Below, one piece after another: positions 21,095-34,020 of a stretch of 64,000 nt of DNA. The stretch's first letter is position 1, and every line of letters begins with the position of its first letter. The stretch is taken from contig NW_021940919.1 of assembly GCF_004337985.1 (NCBI RefSeq), positions 620,001 to 684,000 of the forward strand. The letters are read 5' to 3'. The DNA is from Pyricularia pennisetigena. Lineage: Eukaryota > Ascomycota > Sordariomycetes > Magnaporthales > Pyriculariaceae. The notes under the pieces are model-generated. The model was not told the origin of the DNA, ran no database searches, and saw only the letters and a program-made list of their open reading frames with translations. The position numbers were made by a program, and so were the translations under genes.

Positions 21095-24000
21095 CGGGGG
21101 TTTGGTGTGCATTCCTACGATATGTTGTGGACGGACATGGGCCTTTGCGGTATGATTTTACTCTTTTCGGGCATTGAAGTCCTTCCTGAACAACGCATTC
21201 TCAAATTTCGGGGATATTGTGGGCAGGAGGAGTAGGCTTCGCTGGTTTTCTTGCTTGTAAGGAGTTTTGCATGGAGGGATGGGTCACTATGCATTCTGGG
21301 CGTTTGGGCGTTTGCTAGAGAAGCTGTTATCTTGCATCTCGAGCCTACTCTTGTTTAGGTTGTTGGGATTATCATTGCAGTGGGCTGGCTGTGCTGTCCA
21401 AAAATAAAACTACCGCGTCGATTTGTGCATTAACTTTATCAGCTCAGTTAGACATGTAATTCCTTGTGCTTGCCAGTGTGCCAGTGCATCACTTGCGGAT
21501 TCTGTACTGTATAGTACCATTCAACAGCTCTCAGACAGTACAGTTAGCTTTTTTTTTTTTTTTCTTCCGTTCGTTTATACATTTTACCTGAGCCGAAGTT
21601 TGACTTCCTCCATCTCATCACAGTTGCCAACCAATCCCTTGCTTGACTGCAGAGTATCACTTGAAGATCAAAACAATCCCGCAAAACCCAAACCCGTGGA
21701 AGAGTCTGTCAAATGGATCTCAGTGTCCATCTATTAAAGCCCCTCTGCGATGTTTGTTTCAACACCGCTGTCACCTCGATGAATATTAATAGCTTGACTT
21801 GCAGACAAAAAGAAAAGAAAGACTCATGTCGGTCTGCCGTTCGCTCAGACGCGCGGTAGTTGGTTAGAAAAGCGGGGGAGAAACCTAAATCATGCGACAA
21901 ACAGGGTCCTGTCTTGAATGAGCGAGTCAAATATATCCTGTCACAAAGCACTGAAACACAACGCTTCCCTTTGATGTGATGTGGATAGCAAGTAGTCACG
22001 TTCACGTTATAGCCAAGGTTTCCCTCCCTTTTGTGACAGGTTGACAAGACTGCGGGTCAACACATGGCTGGCTTGGAAAATGCAATCAACGAGAAACAAA
22101 GGAGCTAGAATAAGAAACAAAGAGAATAAAGGTACTGTGGCTGTTTATTCGTGGATGAATACGAAATTGAATCGCAATAATTTTTTTTTGGAGCTCTCTT
22201 TTCTTCTTTTCTTTCTACGGTGTGGACTCGGTGTAAGTGAGACAGACGTTCCCCGGTGGCTTTCTTGACTAACAGGGGTTGTATTGTATCGCTTGTTTTT
22301 CTTTTCTTTTCTTTTGCTCTCTGTAACACGGACAAAGCACCGTTCTGAAGTCGATAGTCCGTGTTGGGGCCCTTGGAATGTGATCATTGCTTTCCACTTA
22401 GCTTAGACCTTGTACACCCAACATCCATGTCAACAAATAATCGACCTACGGAACATTCAAGCGTGTTGCGTGAGCATGTTAATCCGAGTAAAGAAACGAT
22501 CAGCTTCTAAATGCAGTCGCAGACCACAACAATCAGCATGACCTGAGCCCTTGAAACATCCATGAGTGGGTAACACCGCGAAGGATCTCGGCCGGTATGT
22601 GGTGCGTGCTATACAAAGGCTCACCGCTTGCCGTCGCACGCACTTCGTATATATATAGTACCTCCAGCATGCAGCAACCCTGGCCGTACTAAGATAAGCG
22701 CTAGAAAACATCTCGAAAAAAAAAGTCTACCCGAGTGATATGTGCTGGCCGCTCGTCTCACCCGCTAGGTGTTACAGAATTAGTAGTCCGGCTTTTTTTT
22801 TTTGTTTGTCAAGTCATGTTAGTCGAGCGACCGCTCATCAAGAGACTAAAACTAAACTAGCCACTGGAGATCCCCATGATTAGCACTGCTAGTCTTTGTG
22901 CTGGCGTGGTTCTGCAGCCGGTGTTGTTTGCAATTGATGCTGCATAAAGATATTCCTCATATTCCTCAGAATATTGACTGGAGCGTGTTTCTTCTTGCTT
23001 GTGGCAAACGCGCCAATATCGACATAGACTATGACGTTGGTGCGTTGGAGCTGCAGGCACTATACACTAGACTATAAACTCACCTTGCTTTTTCCCTGCT
23101 TCTCGTTTCTCCCCGCTAGCGAACTGACTAAGGTAGAGAATAAAACGTGTGACGCCATTCAGCAAGGACATCTTCTGCGCTGTCAGCCAAACAGGGGTGT
23201 ATGTGGGTGGGCGGTTACCGCAAGGATCAAGGGGGTTGCGTGGGCAACGTGGATGAAAAGAATACCACGCGCACTGAGTTAAAGTGCACGGAGGAGACCC
23301 AAGGAACGGACGGACCTTGCTCAGCGCAAAGCTTTGACAACTGGGGAATCCCATGCCTTTGCGAAACGGAGAGGTCGCAAGTGTTCACTGCATTTGCTGC
23401 AAAGTGAAAGAGATCGACGGTTGTCGTTAGTGCTATCAGGCGCAATTGCGCCCAGCGCATCTAGTCTGCGATTGGAAGGCGACAAAGGGAAAAAGAAGGG
23501 TCCATTAAATTACCCAAGAATGCGCCGCTTGAGAAGAATCAAAATGCACCCACTCCATCATTTCCCAGCGCGANNNNNNNNNNNNNNNNNNNNNNNNNNN
23601 NNNNNNNNNNNNNNNNNNNNNNNNNNNNNNNNNNNNNNNNNNNNNNNNNNNNNNNNNNNNNNNNNNNNNNNNNNNNNNNNNNNNNNNNNNNNNNNNNNNN
23701 NNNNNNNNNNNNNNNNNNNNNNNNNNNNNNNNNNNNNNNNNNNNNNNNNNNNNNNNNNNNNNNNNNNNNNNNNNNNNNNNNNNNNNNNNNNNNNNNNNNN
23801 NNNNNNNNNNNNNNNNNNNNNNNNNNNNNNNNNNNNNNNNNNNNNNNNNNNNNNNNNNNNNNNNNNNNNNNNNNNNNNNNNNNNNNNNNNNNNNNNNNNN
23901 NNNNNNNNNNNNNNNNNNNNNNNNNNNNNNNNNNNNNNNNNNNNNNNNNNNNNNNNNNNNNNNNNNNNNNNNNNNNNNNNNNNNNNNNNNNNNNNNNNNN

Positions 24001-25442
24001 NNNNNNNNNNNNNNNNNNNNNNNNNNNNNNNNNNNNNNNNNNNNNNNNNNNNNNNNNNNNNNNNNNNNNNNNNNNNNNNNNNNNNNNNNNNAAAAAAAAA
24101 AAAAAAAAAAGACCGACCGCTTCTAGAATAGCGTCTTGCAACATGATTAGCCCAGAGGCAAGGCTCGCTGTTGTTGCTGACGCATAAAAAAAAGGCCATA
24201 AATAGAGGGAATCGTGGCGGTGGACAAGATTGTGCATCGTGGCCCACGGTCCAGGCCTCCTGCGGGATTTCTCCCCCGTCCATCAATTCGTTGTTGCCCC
24301 TGTTCGCGTAGAGTCACAAAGGCGGTGTTGACGTGTGAGTTGGTTAGTGAAATCGTAGAGCATAGTTGTGCGTTGTACATTACAGTACAGTCTTTACGAA
24401 GTAATTCGTTGCTTTTGGGTGGTGATTAAATTTGACCAAATACATATTTTCTGTTGCGACGACACATTAGTTTCGAGGTGATATTGTACCACCAAGTCGC
24501 AAACTCTTAGGTGTGCCTTAATCTCCGGATGAAGTCGGTTTTGCAACAAGCAACCCCCGTTGTTGCATGGGGTTTTGAAAAGTCGAAGGTACGTTCAGAT
24601 AGGCTAATTTCCCAGTGCAACTGCCAAGTCACCACTACAAAATGCTTTCAGTAACCGGTAGGCTGGGATCAGTCTGTGCGAAAGTGCCTCAAGCCCCCAA
24701 ACGTGTGGGAACACTCGAAAATGGGCAGCAAAAAGCTCCATTGATCCATTTTCTTGGGGTGTCCTTGGTCGGTCAGGCACGCAGATGCTAGCCCGAAAAG
24801 GCGCACGCCAGCGCAGGTACCCGCGGGCCATCATTGGACAGAGGCGTTATGGGGGGTGGGTATTAAAGTGTGTGGGTCGGTTACTTGGTTCGTCCCACCA
24901 CACCATCAGCAACCGACTGGGCCGCATCTTAATTTGGGAAGGTATGTACTTGTAATCCCCACTCTTTTGGGCGTATGCCTGTGGTCGGCCGTTGCCGCCC
25001 ATTGTCTTTTAATCTCCCGCTCTTTGTGTCAGCGCCGCCCCCAGGATCATCGTGAATGAATGAGATCCTTCCTGCCCTACTCCCAGTCTCTTTTCTACCC
25101 TCGCCGTCCTCCTCCTCCCACCCTCCTTCACTTCTATCTTCTCTTCTCACATCCAAAGTCCACCACCGTCACTGTTCGACATACAACAATCTCACAGACT
25201 TCGTTGGCAAAGTCTCAGACGATCGTTTTTATGATCTTGGATTACAAGCCGCGCTAGTATTCTCCATTCATATCGACCTTCTTTTCCCAGGCCTTTGGGC
25301 ATATGATCGATATCTTTGACAGAAGGACGACACTCCCAACAAGCATTCCGCTTTGAGATATTGCGGTACATTGCCATTTATTAGTCTCGAAGACATAGCT
25401 CAGAGAGCACTCGTATCGTTCCACAAAAACACACTAGACACA
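21095..25442. other. Intergenic, 4.35 kb, with assembly gap; no supported gene
   Basis: No protein or RNA gene recognised. A 518-base gap interrupts it (23574-24091). T/A runs occur at 21549-21563, 22795-22804 and 24092-24110. The last ~400 bases (25060-25440) are pyrimidine-rich and probably the promoter/leader of the gene at 25443. Short ORFs here, including those running through the gap, are not credible. Confidence 0.5.
23574..24091. other. Assembly gap (518 N)
   Basis: Unknown bases. The right edge abuts a run of 19 A, which suggests that the assembly broke at a homopolymer or low-complexity tract. Any apparent ORF across it is artefactual. Confidence 1.
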
Positions 25443-25766
25443 ATGCAGTTCAAGTCGATAGCCGCTGCGCTCCTCCTGCCCCTGGTGGCCGTCAACGCCC
25501 AGAGCAGCCTCAGCACCATCACCATGACATCGACACAAACCCTGACCAAGACGATCAGCTTGACCCGCGTCTCCACCGCCACCGTCTTCACCGGCAACAG
25601 CACCGTCGCACCAACAGGCACCGGCAGCGTGTCCACGCGCGTACCGACCGTTATTCCCACCGCCACCTCGCCGCCGACCATACCAGGGAATCCCGCCTCA
25701 GCCCTCCAGGTTTCCAGCCTTGCCTATGCTGGTGTCGCCGGTCTTGTCGCTGCTATTTTGTTGTAA
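25443..25766 (+). CDS. Small secreted Ser/Thr-rich protein, probably GPI-anchored
   Basis: A 107-residue protein with three visible parts. The first is an N-terminal signal peptide, MQFKSIAAALLLPLVAVNAQ, with cleavage probably after the Ala-Gln region at 18-20. The second is a middle part very rich in Thr and Ser, with an NST glycosylation sequon, likely heavily O-glycosylated. The third is a C-terminal hydrophobic tail (SSLAYAGVAGLVAAILL) ending right at the stop, preceded by small residues (GNPASA) suitable as an omega site. This is the standard layout of a GPI-anchored wall or plasma-membrane protein. No enzymatic domain or Cys pattern is visible, so the function is unknown. The start sits 3' of an A/C-rich context (ACACA before ATG) and a pyrimidine-rich leader. 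There is no intron. Confidence 0.8.
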   Translation: MQFKSIAAALLLPLVAVNAQSSLSTITMTSTQTLTKTISLTRVSTATVFTGNSTVAPTGTGSVSTRVPTVIPTATSPPTIPGNPASALQVSSLAYAGVAGLVAAILL

Positions 25767-28611
25767 GCGCCGTCGTTGCGCGAGCCTTTTGCATGCTACT
25801 TGCCGTGTGCGCGCATGGATGGGGCAATCTGAGCAAAGGGACGAAGATGAGATGAACGGGACCGTCCCCGCGCGATGGGACGACCCGAGAGTTTGAGACA
25901 TCAGCATGGCCTTAAACCCAATCGATTACGAAACCCCCACGAAATCTTGGATGCGAAACATCAAATCAAAATCGTTTCTTTTGTCGCAAATATCTGCCTT
26001 TTTGTGTTTCAATCTTCATCAGTCACGCACGCGCGCGCGAGCATTGATACCAGCCTGCATCGCATTGCTGCCTTTTCCACCAACACGATCACGACCAACG
26101 ACACGACGTTTGCTTGCAACTACCATAAACACCATTATCCAACTTCTTCCTGCTCCGTCGACGCCTGCGCCGGCTGGCAGTTTCTTCAATTGACTTTGGG
26201 ATCTCTCGTCACCCCCATCGTCCTGGCTTTTTTCTTTATCTTTGGCTGGAAAAGTTCTTGAAGCTTTTATTTTTACCAATATATTTTAAACCTCCCTCCC
26301 CCCCACAATCGGCACGTGGTGGCGCTGACGCGCGACCGACTATTGACTCGCCGCCGCTACCCGCACGCCTACGGCGCAATGACGTCGATTGTTTTCAATC
26401 TTCTCTTTTTCTTTCCCGGCAAGAGCCTGTCTTTGCAATCAGCCTCATGGATGGCGCCGGCTATTTTGGCCATGGTCCAACATGTACTGATTTGGTGGGC
26501 TCACTGGCTCATCGGGACTTTCGGCCTACGGTCCAACTTGACGTTATTTTTCGCCAACTCTTTTCTTTGAGACGTACCAATTTCGCGTTGTCTCGGATTG
26601 GGTTGGATTTCTTGATACCCCGCGCTTCACTTTCGCCTTGCTTTTGAATTCAGCCGACGCCATATTTTTTTCCTTTCTTATTTTCTGTGGCAATCCCTTT
26701 TGTTTCGCTTCTTCACCTTTCATTTCTTTATTTTCTTTCGCAATCTTGTGCATTTTTATTCTTTTTTTTTCACATGCACGAAGGAGATGTCATGTATTTA
26801 CTGCTTGGAGCTTTTGCTAGTTTTGGACCCTATGGTTCTTTGTGAGGGAGGAGCGTTTACTGGCACTAGTTCCATTATTAGTTAGCTATGAAAGACGTTC
26901 TAATTCTTCAAGTTTATGACAAACATGAATCTGATCTGAAGCGTGTTGATCTGAGCCAGTCACGGTAGACCGATGTCGTTGTATTTTGCCTTGGGGTTAT
27001 TGGTCCACATATCCTACGGGTACCTGATCGGCAACGTGACAACGTCCGTGCCGATCTCCTCGGCTTGCTCCGATCGGTCACAATGTTGCCGTGAATCAAG
27101 CCGCAACTAGCACGGTGTGGGCTCTGGGGGACATTTACAAAACTCAGTTAACATGATGAAAGATGTGAATTCAGTTTAAGAAGATCGCTTGGAATTCTTG
27201 AGGCATAAAAAAGACTTTGTAATATCTAGTCGCGTACGCAACCATGCCCAGCAGAGCGCTTGTTGGATGCATCTTATCATTTCCAGAGATGTTCTCCTCA
27301 ATCAGCAGCGCCCCCGAGATACCGCCTAATCATCGATCAGCAGGATAAACCAGCCCTTGCGACTACATATATGTAACAGACACGCAGGGGGGAGCATTGC
27401 AGCATGAAGTTACCAGCGAACTACAGGCTTGACTTTCGGGATCGCTTGTGATTGGAGCTGTGCAAAGTATGAGACTTTGCAACTAGCCCGTCCTAGACTC
27501 GTGAGTATGTTGGACGTCGGCAGCGATTCTGGAACAGAGATCTTTATTGTTGCAGTCATTTCCTGTACAAGCGACTATTAGTCCCTTCAAGCCGCGAGGC
27601 TGCTCAAGATCTGCTATACACCATGTGCGTTTTATTCTTCCTGCGTCGCCGTTGTTGCTGGGGGAAAACAAGACGGTGGCAAAACTCAACAAAGGAACAA
27701 CCAGTGCTGCGTCTTGTCTCCTCATTATTATTCCACCCTGACTATTCTCTTTTTTTGTTCTTCCCGTCATCTGATACACCCTTATTTGAGGAGCAATGGC
27801 TTGCTACGCTGTGGCTGGCCCACGAGATGGCTTTGCATATCACTCCTTGGTTTACATTGCAGATATTGATGCCCGACTCTTGCTTCAAATGGTTCCGCAC
27901 ACGGACTTTGATTTCACCAGGTCAGCTACCGTAATGTTAATCACCGGGGAGATTGGTCTTCACTGGGAAGCGAATAAATTCGACTGATTTTGAAACGGGG
28001 CAAGTCGACTTCCGACCTGGTGTGAATACGAATTGGATCTATCCTGTTGTTTGGAAATGGACATGAGCAAGCCCCATATGTGTGAACACTTCAGATCGTC
28101 GTGCTGCGGAAAAAAAAGAGAAAGAAAAAAGAAAAAGAAAAACGGAAAAACTGCTCGCGGTAGGTTGAGCGACTACATCACTCTGTCAGCCTGGCGATAT
28201 ATTATTGTGTCTTTGCTCGCGCCGATATGCACATGTCTCTCCCAGATGCGAAGCAAAATCTCCTTTTTGCTACGCACCGTCACAATCTGCCTCACTAACC
28301 AAGATAGTTCTCTGAAAAGAAATGCAAATGATGAGGTCTCAAGAATTGTCGTACAACAAAGGAGAAACCAGGTAATACTCTGTTCAACCATGAGCGTACA
28401 TAGCACATGATGACTGGTGCCTGCCGGATGCAGGTTCGGACAGAGTTGGGCAATATTCCTGAGAGACTTGAACAGCACAGGACTTCTTCCTAGGGGCTTT
28501 AATAGTCCACATCTTTCTAAAGATCAAGGTCATGCAAGTTTGCATCTGAAGCCAGGGATGTTCGTACACTCTACACCAACTTAACTCAAAAACTAGATGC
28601 AACTTCCAATC
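25767..28611. other. Intergenic, 2.84 kb, no supported gene
   Basis: A short GC alternation lies near 26025-26040, and T-rich runs near 26640-26770. Short ORFs on both strands lack signal, domain or splice support. The stretch ends at the tRNA gene. Confidence 0.5.
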
Positions 28612-28683
28612 GGTCTTGTGGCGCAATGGTAGCGCGTTGCTTTCCGGTGGCAGAGGCTTTGGGTTCGAGTCCCAACGGGATCG
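28612..28683 (+). tRNA. tRNA-Arg (anticodon CCG)
   Basis: A 72-base cloverleaf without intron. The acceptor stem GGTCTTG pairs with CGGGATC (with G-T wobbles), the D stem GCGC with GCGC around loop AATGGTA, and the anticodon stem TTGCT with GGCAG (wobbles). The anticodon loop is TTCCGGT, so the anticodon is CCG, reading Arg codon CGG. The variable loop is AGGCT, and the T stem TTGGG pairs with CCCAA around TTCGAGT. The discriminator base is G. It has good internal A and B boxes and a T-rich terminator just downstream. Confidence 0.88.
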
Positions 28684-29460
28684 ATTAACTTTTGCTTTTT
28701 TTGCTTTGGTTTTTCGCCCTGTTCCTCTGCTTTCGACAAAATGATGGAAAGTTTTTTTTTTTTTTTTATCAACTGAATCGAATTACTTCCTTCGTCTTGT
28801 TTTGTTACCCATCTCTTGGCATAGCTTGATGTATTTGTGTATATGTTAGTTGATGACGGCATAAACTGCAGGGGACGGGTTCCACCACTCTGTTTTTCAC
28901 AAGTTCTGTCCCTGAATTGCATTTGCAGTCGCACTGGACACTAAAAAGGTGGACCGTCAGCACTGACCTTGGACCCACGAAGGGAGGCATGATGGGTCGG
29001 CAGCTGTGTCATCTCGCCTGCGAGATAACATTATCTCCGAGACCCATGTGCCAACAATATTTCCGTACAATATTCCAGGGCAGCAAGATAGGTGATATCA
29101 TGGTTGATGACAAGGTCACATTTGACCAGGTATGGGTGGCACGGATTTATTCTCGAAATTCAAGGCCGCTTATCAACAATAATCATGATCGATAGGCAGA
29201 AGAACGATTCGTGGTATTGAAAATGTGTATCGACAACAAGCTTTACAGATGTGAACTAGACAAGAAATTACGCCAGCAAAGTAGAACGCTTGACGTTGTA
29301 TGATAAAAATCCCGAGACATGATGACAAGGTTCGAAGTTTTAAAAAGAAAAGTCCAGCACTCAGAAGTTTGAAGGTCATTCGAAAAGAGTTATCTTGGAT
29401 TTGAGCCGACCGAGGGCGTGAGTGATGCGCCCCCCAGACGAAGAGAGGGGGGCTAGGAAA
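28684..29460. other. Intergenic between tRNA-Arg and the CRH gene
   Basis: About 780 bases with a T-run at 28753-28767. No gene is seen; it includes the 3' flank of the minus-strand CRH gene. Confidence 0.5.
28690..28702 (+). terminator. Pol III T-run terminator of tRNA-Arg
   Basis: A run of four T (28690-28693) followed by seven T (28696-28702), 6-19 bases after the tRNA end. Confidence 0.75.
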
Positions 29461-31063
29461 CTACCTCCAGCCGTTGTTTCCTTGCTGCGGATAGCCACCT
29501 GGCCCCCTGTAGCTGTCGTTGGTCAAGCTCCTCTGTGGTCCATTCATCGGCCCTGGGCTGTTCATTCTGTTGACTGGAGCCGTGGCAGAGCGGTCAGGGT
29601 GAGGGTAGCCGACCGGCGAGCCGAGAGCGGGGCTAGGAGGGCCCCTGGGAGGGCCGCCGGGTCCTGTGGCATATCCTGCAGGAGAGCCGGAGGGCGATCG
29701 CATGGCGCCAGACTCGGGGGACTGGTCAAAGTACTGCTGCTGTCGACCGTCGTTCATGGCGGGGGTGTGCGGGGCGTGAGAGTCGTCGCGGAGGAGGGGA
29801 GATGTGACGCCGCCGGCCGCAGCAACATTGCCCTGCATGCGCTGCTTCTCGTGGATCGACTGGGCCGGGGTGGCAAACGGGTTCGGGTTGCCATCGGCGT
29901 GCTGGACGGTGAAGCTGTCGGGGTCGATGCCGGCGGCCTGGAACTGGTTCAGCTCCATCTGCTCGCGCTTCTCACGCTCGGCAGCGAGACGGGCCTCCTC
30001 CTTGCCTCGCCTGCGCTGCTTCAGGAAGTACCAGAGGAAGACGCCCGCGATGATGGCAACGAAGGATGCGGCGCCAATGTAGATACCCGTCCTGGCACCA
30101 TTAGACAGGCTGGCCCAGCGCTCACTGATGCTTGGCGAAACGGCCAACGCCTCGGTGATGGTCTTGTTGGCAGGCGATTCACCCCTAAAAAGGCCGTCAG
30201 TTTATGCACGCACATTGCTGTCAGGTCTGGGCGGCGGCTTCTACTCACTCGACGATCTTGATGCTTTCGTAGCTTCCGCTCCTGTCGGAGAAGACGTATT
30301 CTTTCCCGCTGCTGTAATCCTTGATGTAGGTGCTCTTAACGTGCATGCTGAAAGGACCCTTGCTGAAGTCGGTATCGCCACCAGCCCAGTCACGGGTGCC
30401 TTGGGCAAGGCGAGGGTCGCTACCAGCCCAGATCCCCAACGAGAGGCGGCAAGGTGTCTGAGGGTACCTCTCGCCGTTCTTCGCATCCCCACGCGCAAGG
30501 GTGCGCACAACGTTTCCATCGATCATCCACTGCAGCCTATCCTTGGTCCAGTCGATTGTGTAGTTGTGGAAATCGTTCTGGACAGGGCCGCCGGGAACCA
30601 CGATCTCCTTGCCGTTTGTGAAATCCTCGCTGCCCTTGCCAAAGTAGTTGGTGAGGGCCATGGTGTTGTTGATGCCGAGGAACTCCCAGTCAATCTCGTC
30701 GAGGTTGTCGCTTAGCAACATGACGGAGCTGATGATACCCCTGCCGGGCGAGGCCTTCATTATGATCTCAACGCGGCCAAAGAAGAAGTATTGTTGCGTG
30801 CGGATGGTCGGAGACTCGCCCTGCTTGGTGATTGTGAAGGTTGCACCGTTCTCGTTGTCATACGTAACGGGTCCGACGGTCGTGTCCCAGGCGGGCTGGG
30901 ACTTGTTGAAGACAAAGTTGTGCGCGATTCCGAAGGCGGGGTTCGGAGGGCAGTCCTTTTTCATTGGGTTGCAGTCGGACTGCACCTGAGCGACGGCATT
31001 GCCAAAGAGGCTGACGGACGCCAACAGCGCGACAGCCGAGGATAGAACGGATCGTGAAGGCAT
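29461..31063 (-). CDS. CRH-type glycoside hydrolase family 16 chitin-glucan transglycosylase, membrane-anchored
   Basis: CRH enzymes link chitin to beta-glucan in the fungal wall from the outer face of the plasma membrane. On the minus strand exon 1 is 31063-30249 and exon 2 is 30184-29461; a 64-base phase-2 intron (GTGAGT to TTAG) lies between. The product is 512 residues. It starts with a signal peptide (MPSRSVLSSAVALLASVSLF, cleavage near AVAQ). The catalytic GH16 motif DEIDWEFLG lies near residue 150, with nucleophile and acid/base Glu present. It is followed by NYFGKG, DFHNYTIDWTKDRLQWMIDG and an IWAGSDPRLAQGTRDWAGG segment. After the splice comes a transmembrane helix (TGIYIGAASFVAIIAGVFLW) with a Lys/Arg-rich stop-transfer, then a long Pro/Gly/Gln-rich cytoplasmic tail. 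I saw no CBM18 chitin-binding module. Upstream in-frame ATG 31216 was rejected because it buries the signal peptide. Confidence 0.93.
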
Positions 31064-32289
31064 TCTTGCGGCGAGTCTGTGGTTCGGAGGAAACAGATTC
31101 GAACGCCAAGAAATGGCAGCTGGTTGGGCTTGTATGCGAGTTGTCGCGGTCGAATGAAAGGAACGTCGTTTCACCGTTGGTGTCTGTCTATGGTATATAG
31201 GGAGTGGAAGCGTCAACTACCGCGCCGGTTTACAACCAATCAGCCGAGACAGAAACCTCGACAGTAATCGATTGTCAGCCTGCGAGTAGAGCGCAAAGGC
31301 AAAGAAGGTCGGCCACCCGCGTGGTATCAGGAGCTCTGATTGTTATGTTCAAGGAACAAAGGAGTGTGAGGATGGCTACGAGGGGGACGTCGAGTCAACC
31401 TTCGAGGCCAGAAATAGCCCCCTATCAAGAGTTGTTTTTGAAGGTCGCTGACTGAGGGACGGACTGTGTCAAGGAACTCGGAAATGGAGCAGGGGAAGAA
31501 GAGTGGACGACGGTGGAGGCAGAGGGTTGTTTTGTCTGGGGAGAGGGACCCAGTAGCCAAGGCCCAAGAATGAAGGAGTGGAGTTTTGGATGCAGGCTTC
31601 CGTGGAATTGCGGTGCCGTGGGAGGCGACAAGACGGATGGTGTCGGGAACTGAGCTCCTTGGGTTTTTCTCGGACCAAGACCACCTAAAAGAAGTTATGA
31701 GAGAAAGAAGAAAGTGCAAAAGAAACAAGATGTAATCAACCAAAATCTAAAGAACCGAGCAAGCTACAGTATAAAAACAACTGCCGCCCCCGGCTTGTCG
31801 ACAATTGTTTGGGCATGATTGTCTCGCTCAATTGCGTCTGCCGCCCATGATGATGATGATGTGGGGGGCGACGAGGTGGGTGATCCTGGGTTGAGGAGAT
31901 TTCAATTTCCCCTCTTGGAAAGGGGGTTGCGATCGGCAGAAGGGAACAAACAGCCCCTGCGTCAAAAAGAATCTGTCGAATCCCTGCACTTTTCATGCCA
32001 GGCACACCAATGACAGCCACTCCGAGCTGTGCACTGACGCGAGCCGCGCAAGAGGTTGCTTTTTGAGGAACCCTTCCAAGACTGTAAACCCACACCAAGC
32101 CCTGGGCTTGGCCAATAATGAGCCTGACACCATGACGGGCGAATAAGAACAACCTATGGGGGCTTGGTGCGAGCTTAGGTTCGGTTACCTCCCGTCCATG
32201 GATGATAAGGTAGTTCAAGGTACTGTGGTAGGTTGGTATTGGACAAAGCAATGCAATCAATGCAATTCGTTTAAACTTTGCCAGCAGTG

Positions 32290-32329
<40 letters not shown>

Positions 32330-34020
32330 TTCCCGTGATCCGGTGCACGTGCTGAACATGGTCTCGGCCCTTGTTTGCCACCACTGCCGGGAACTCCAAG
32401 AACCGTACATAATACCTGGCACAACGCAATAGTTTGTCTTCCTTCACCATTGCTTATGCAGAAGCTCTGCGCAAAAGTAAAATCGAAAAATATTTTCAGC
32501 CATTCGTGGTGCGACTTGAAAATTACTGACCCAACACACAAACCACTGCCAAACTAGATAGCCTGCCTGCCCAGGCCCGATAAAGCACAAACCTGCGCCA
32601 TTTGTGGGTGTGATTGGTTCACGAGGACGATCATCACTTAAGCCGACACACATGGCGATGTGACACTGCAGCATTGTGTTTTGTCAACCCAGCGACAGAC
32701 ACAACCCAGCAACACGAATAGATTAACTGCACAAGCCTAGATGAGGACAGTCACAACACCAGCAAGACCGGCGAATTCTAGCGCAAAGCGAAAGATGGTA
32801 GACACTTCCACGAACATTCATGCTTGTGATATCTTCTTAAGCTAATCGCGTACAATGAATGCCACGTGAAGACGACGTACTTTGCTCACTTCTTTTTGGG
32901 GTTTTGGAACCTTGGATATGTGGGATGTTTTCCATTTGCATCACTGGCTCAGCCACCCACGCGGGGAGGCTGGTACGTAGACACGTTAGCCTCTGTCCAC
33001 GTGGCACATGATTTTAACAAGTCAAACTACGTGCATTTGTTTTTGAAGCTGTTTAAAACTTGCGGGAGGTACGTGAGATCATACTACAGCAAGCCCTAGT
33101 ACAAGCTTGAATTTGTGTAAAGTTTAGGCGCATACGCCAATGAGCCGGCCAAAAGTTGGAGTCAATGCAACAACTTATCTAAACCCTGATCAATGACACT
33201 AAAAAAAAAAAAAAAAATCAAGAAATCGAAAGTACACAACTCTGTGCAGCGGAATATAACCGTGTGGCTTTGATTACTGGGCCGTGTTGTCAACCTGGAA
33301 ATCGGGAGGTCCTCAAACATACAAGTCACGCTATTACAATACTTGAGCAGACTAACGTCATAGTTTATGTGAGCAGACGCCACGCTTATTAGGTATGCAA
33401 GTTAAGCAAGTAATTTACTAGCCGCCCAAAAGGGGTGTCAGGAATGGCAGAGGAAATGGACAAAGAGATGGACGAGGAAACGACAGAGAAAATAGCATAG
33501 ATTACAGTTGATAGAATATGGCAGAGCAAACATGACGGGGACAGAAGAAGAGAGAGCACAATAGAGATGAAGGGTAGTGCCAGTGGCCTTGATACCAGCA
33601 TGCTTACTATCTACTATGACGATGTGGTCCAGGTCGCTTGCTACCTATATGTCCACGTACATAGCTGAGGTCAGCTATTCCTTCTCATATCTGCACGTTC
33701 CCACGAAAGAGAGATATCGAGGTGGTTTCAAGTCACTTTTGAGGGGAAGTATAACTGATTAGACCCGAGCTACTGCTTGCACTTGGTGCAAAAGAGGTAT
33801 TCGCTGATGATAGTGGTCCTCATGGTGACCTTCATATGTCAAAGTATCGGCCATGCAAGGCCATTTGCCACAGAGGAAAAAAGGGAAACCTCTATGGCTC
33901 CTAGCTGTCCATAAAAAAGGCCATGACCACCTAATCACCAGCCGTCCTCATCTTAATTCCTATGTTCTTCAGACCATATCCAGCAAGTCCACATATATCC
34001 ATCCAGCTCAAATATTCCAA
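31064..34020. other. Intergenic, 2.96 kb, poly-A tract; no supported gene
   Basis: The right part of the CRH promoter and the left flank of the gene at 34021. A pure run of 38 A lies at 32290-32327 and a 16-A run near 33201-33216. ORFs here are short and unsupported. Confidence 0.5.
32290..32327. repeat. Poly-A tract (38 bases)
   Basis: A pure A homopolymer in intergenic DNA. Its length may be unreliable in the assembly. I see no target duplication or element attached to it. Confidence 0.95.

Noticed and set aside
23334..24286. Long ORFs crossing the N gap
   Set aside because: They are open only because the gap has no stop codons.
29422..30715. Long plus-strand ORFs opposite the CRH gene
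   Set aside because: Antisense shadows; the minus strand carries the signal peptide, DEIDWE motif and membrane helix.
32866..33099. 77-codon ORF as a small secreted protein
   Set aside because: The N-terminus is mildly hydrophobic, but composition is unremarkable and there is no Cys pattern or other support.
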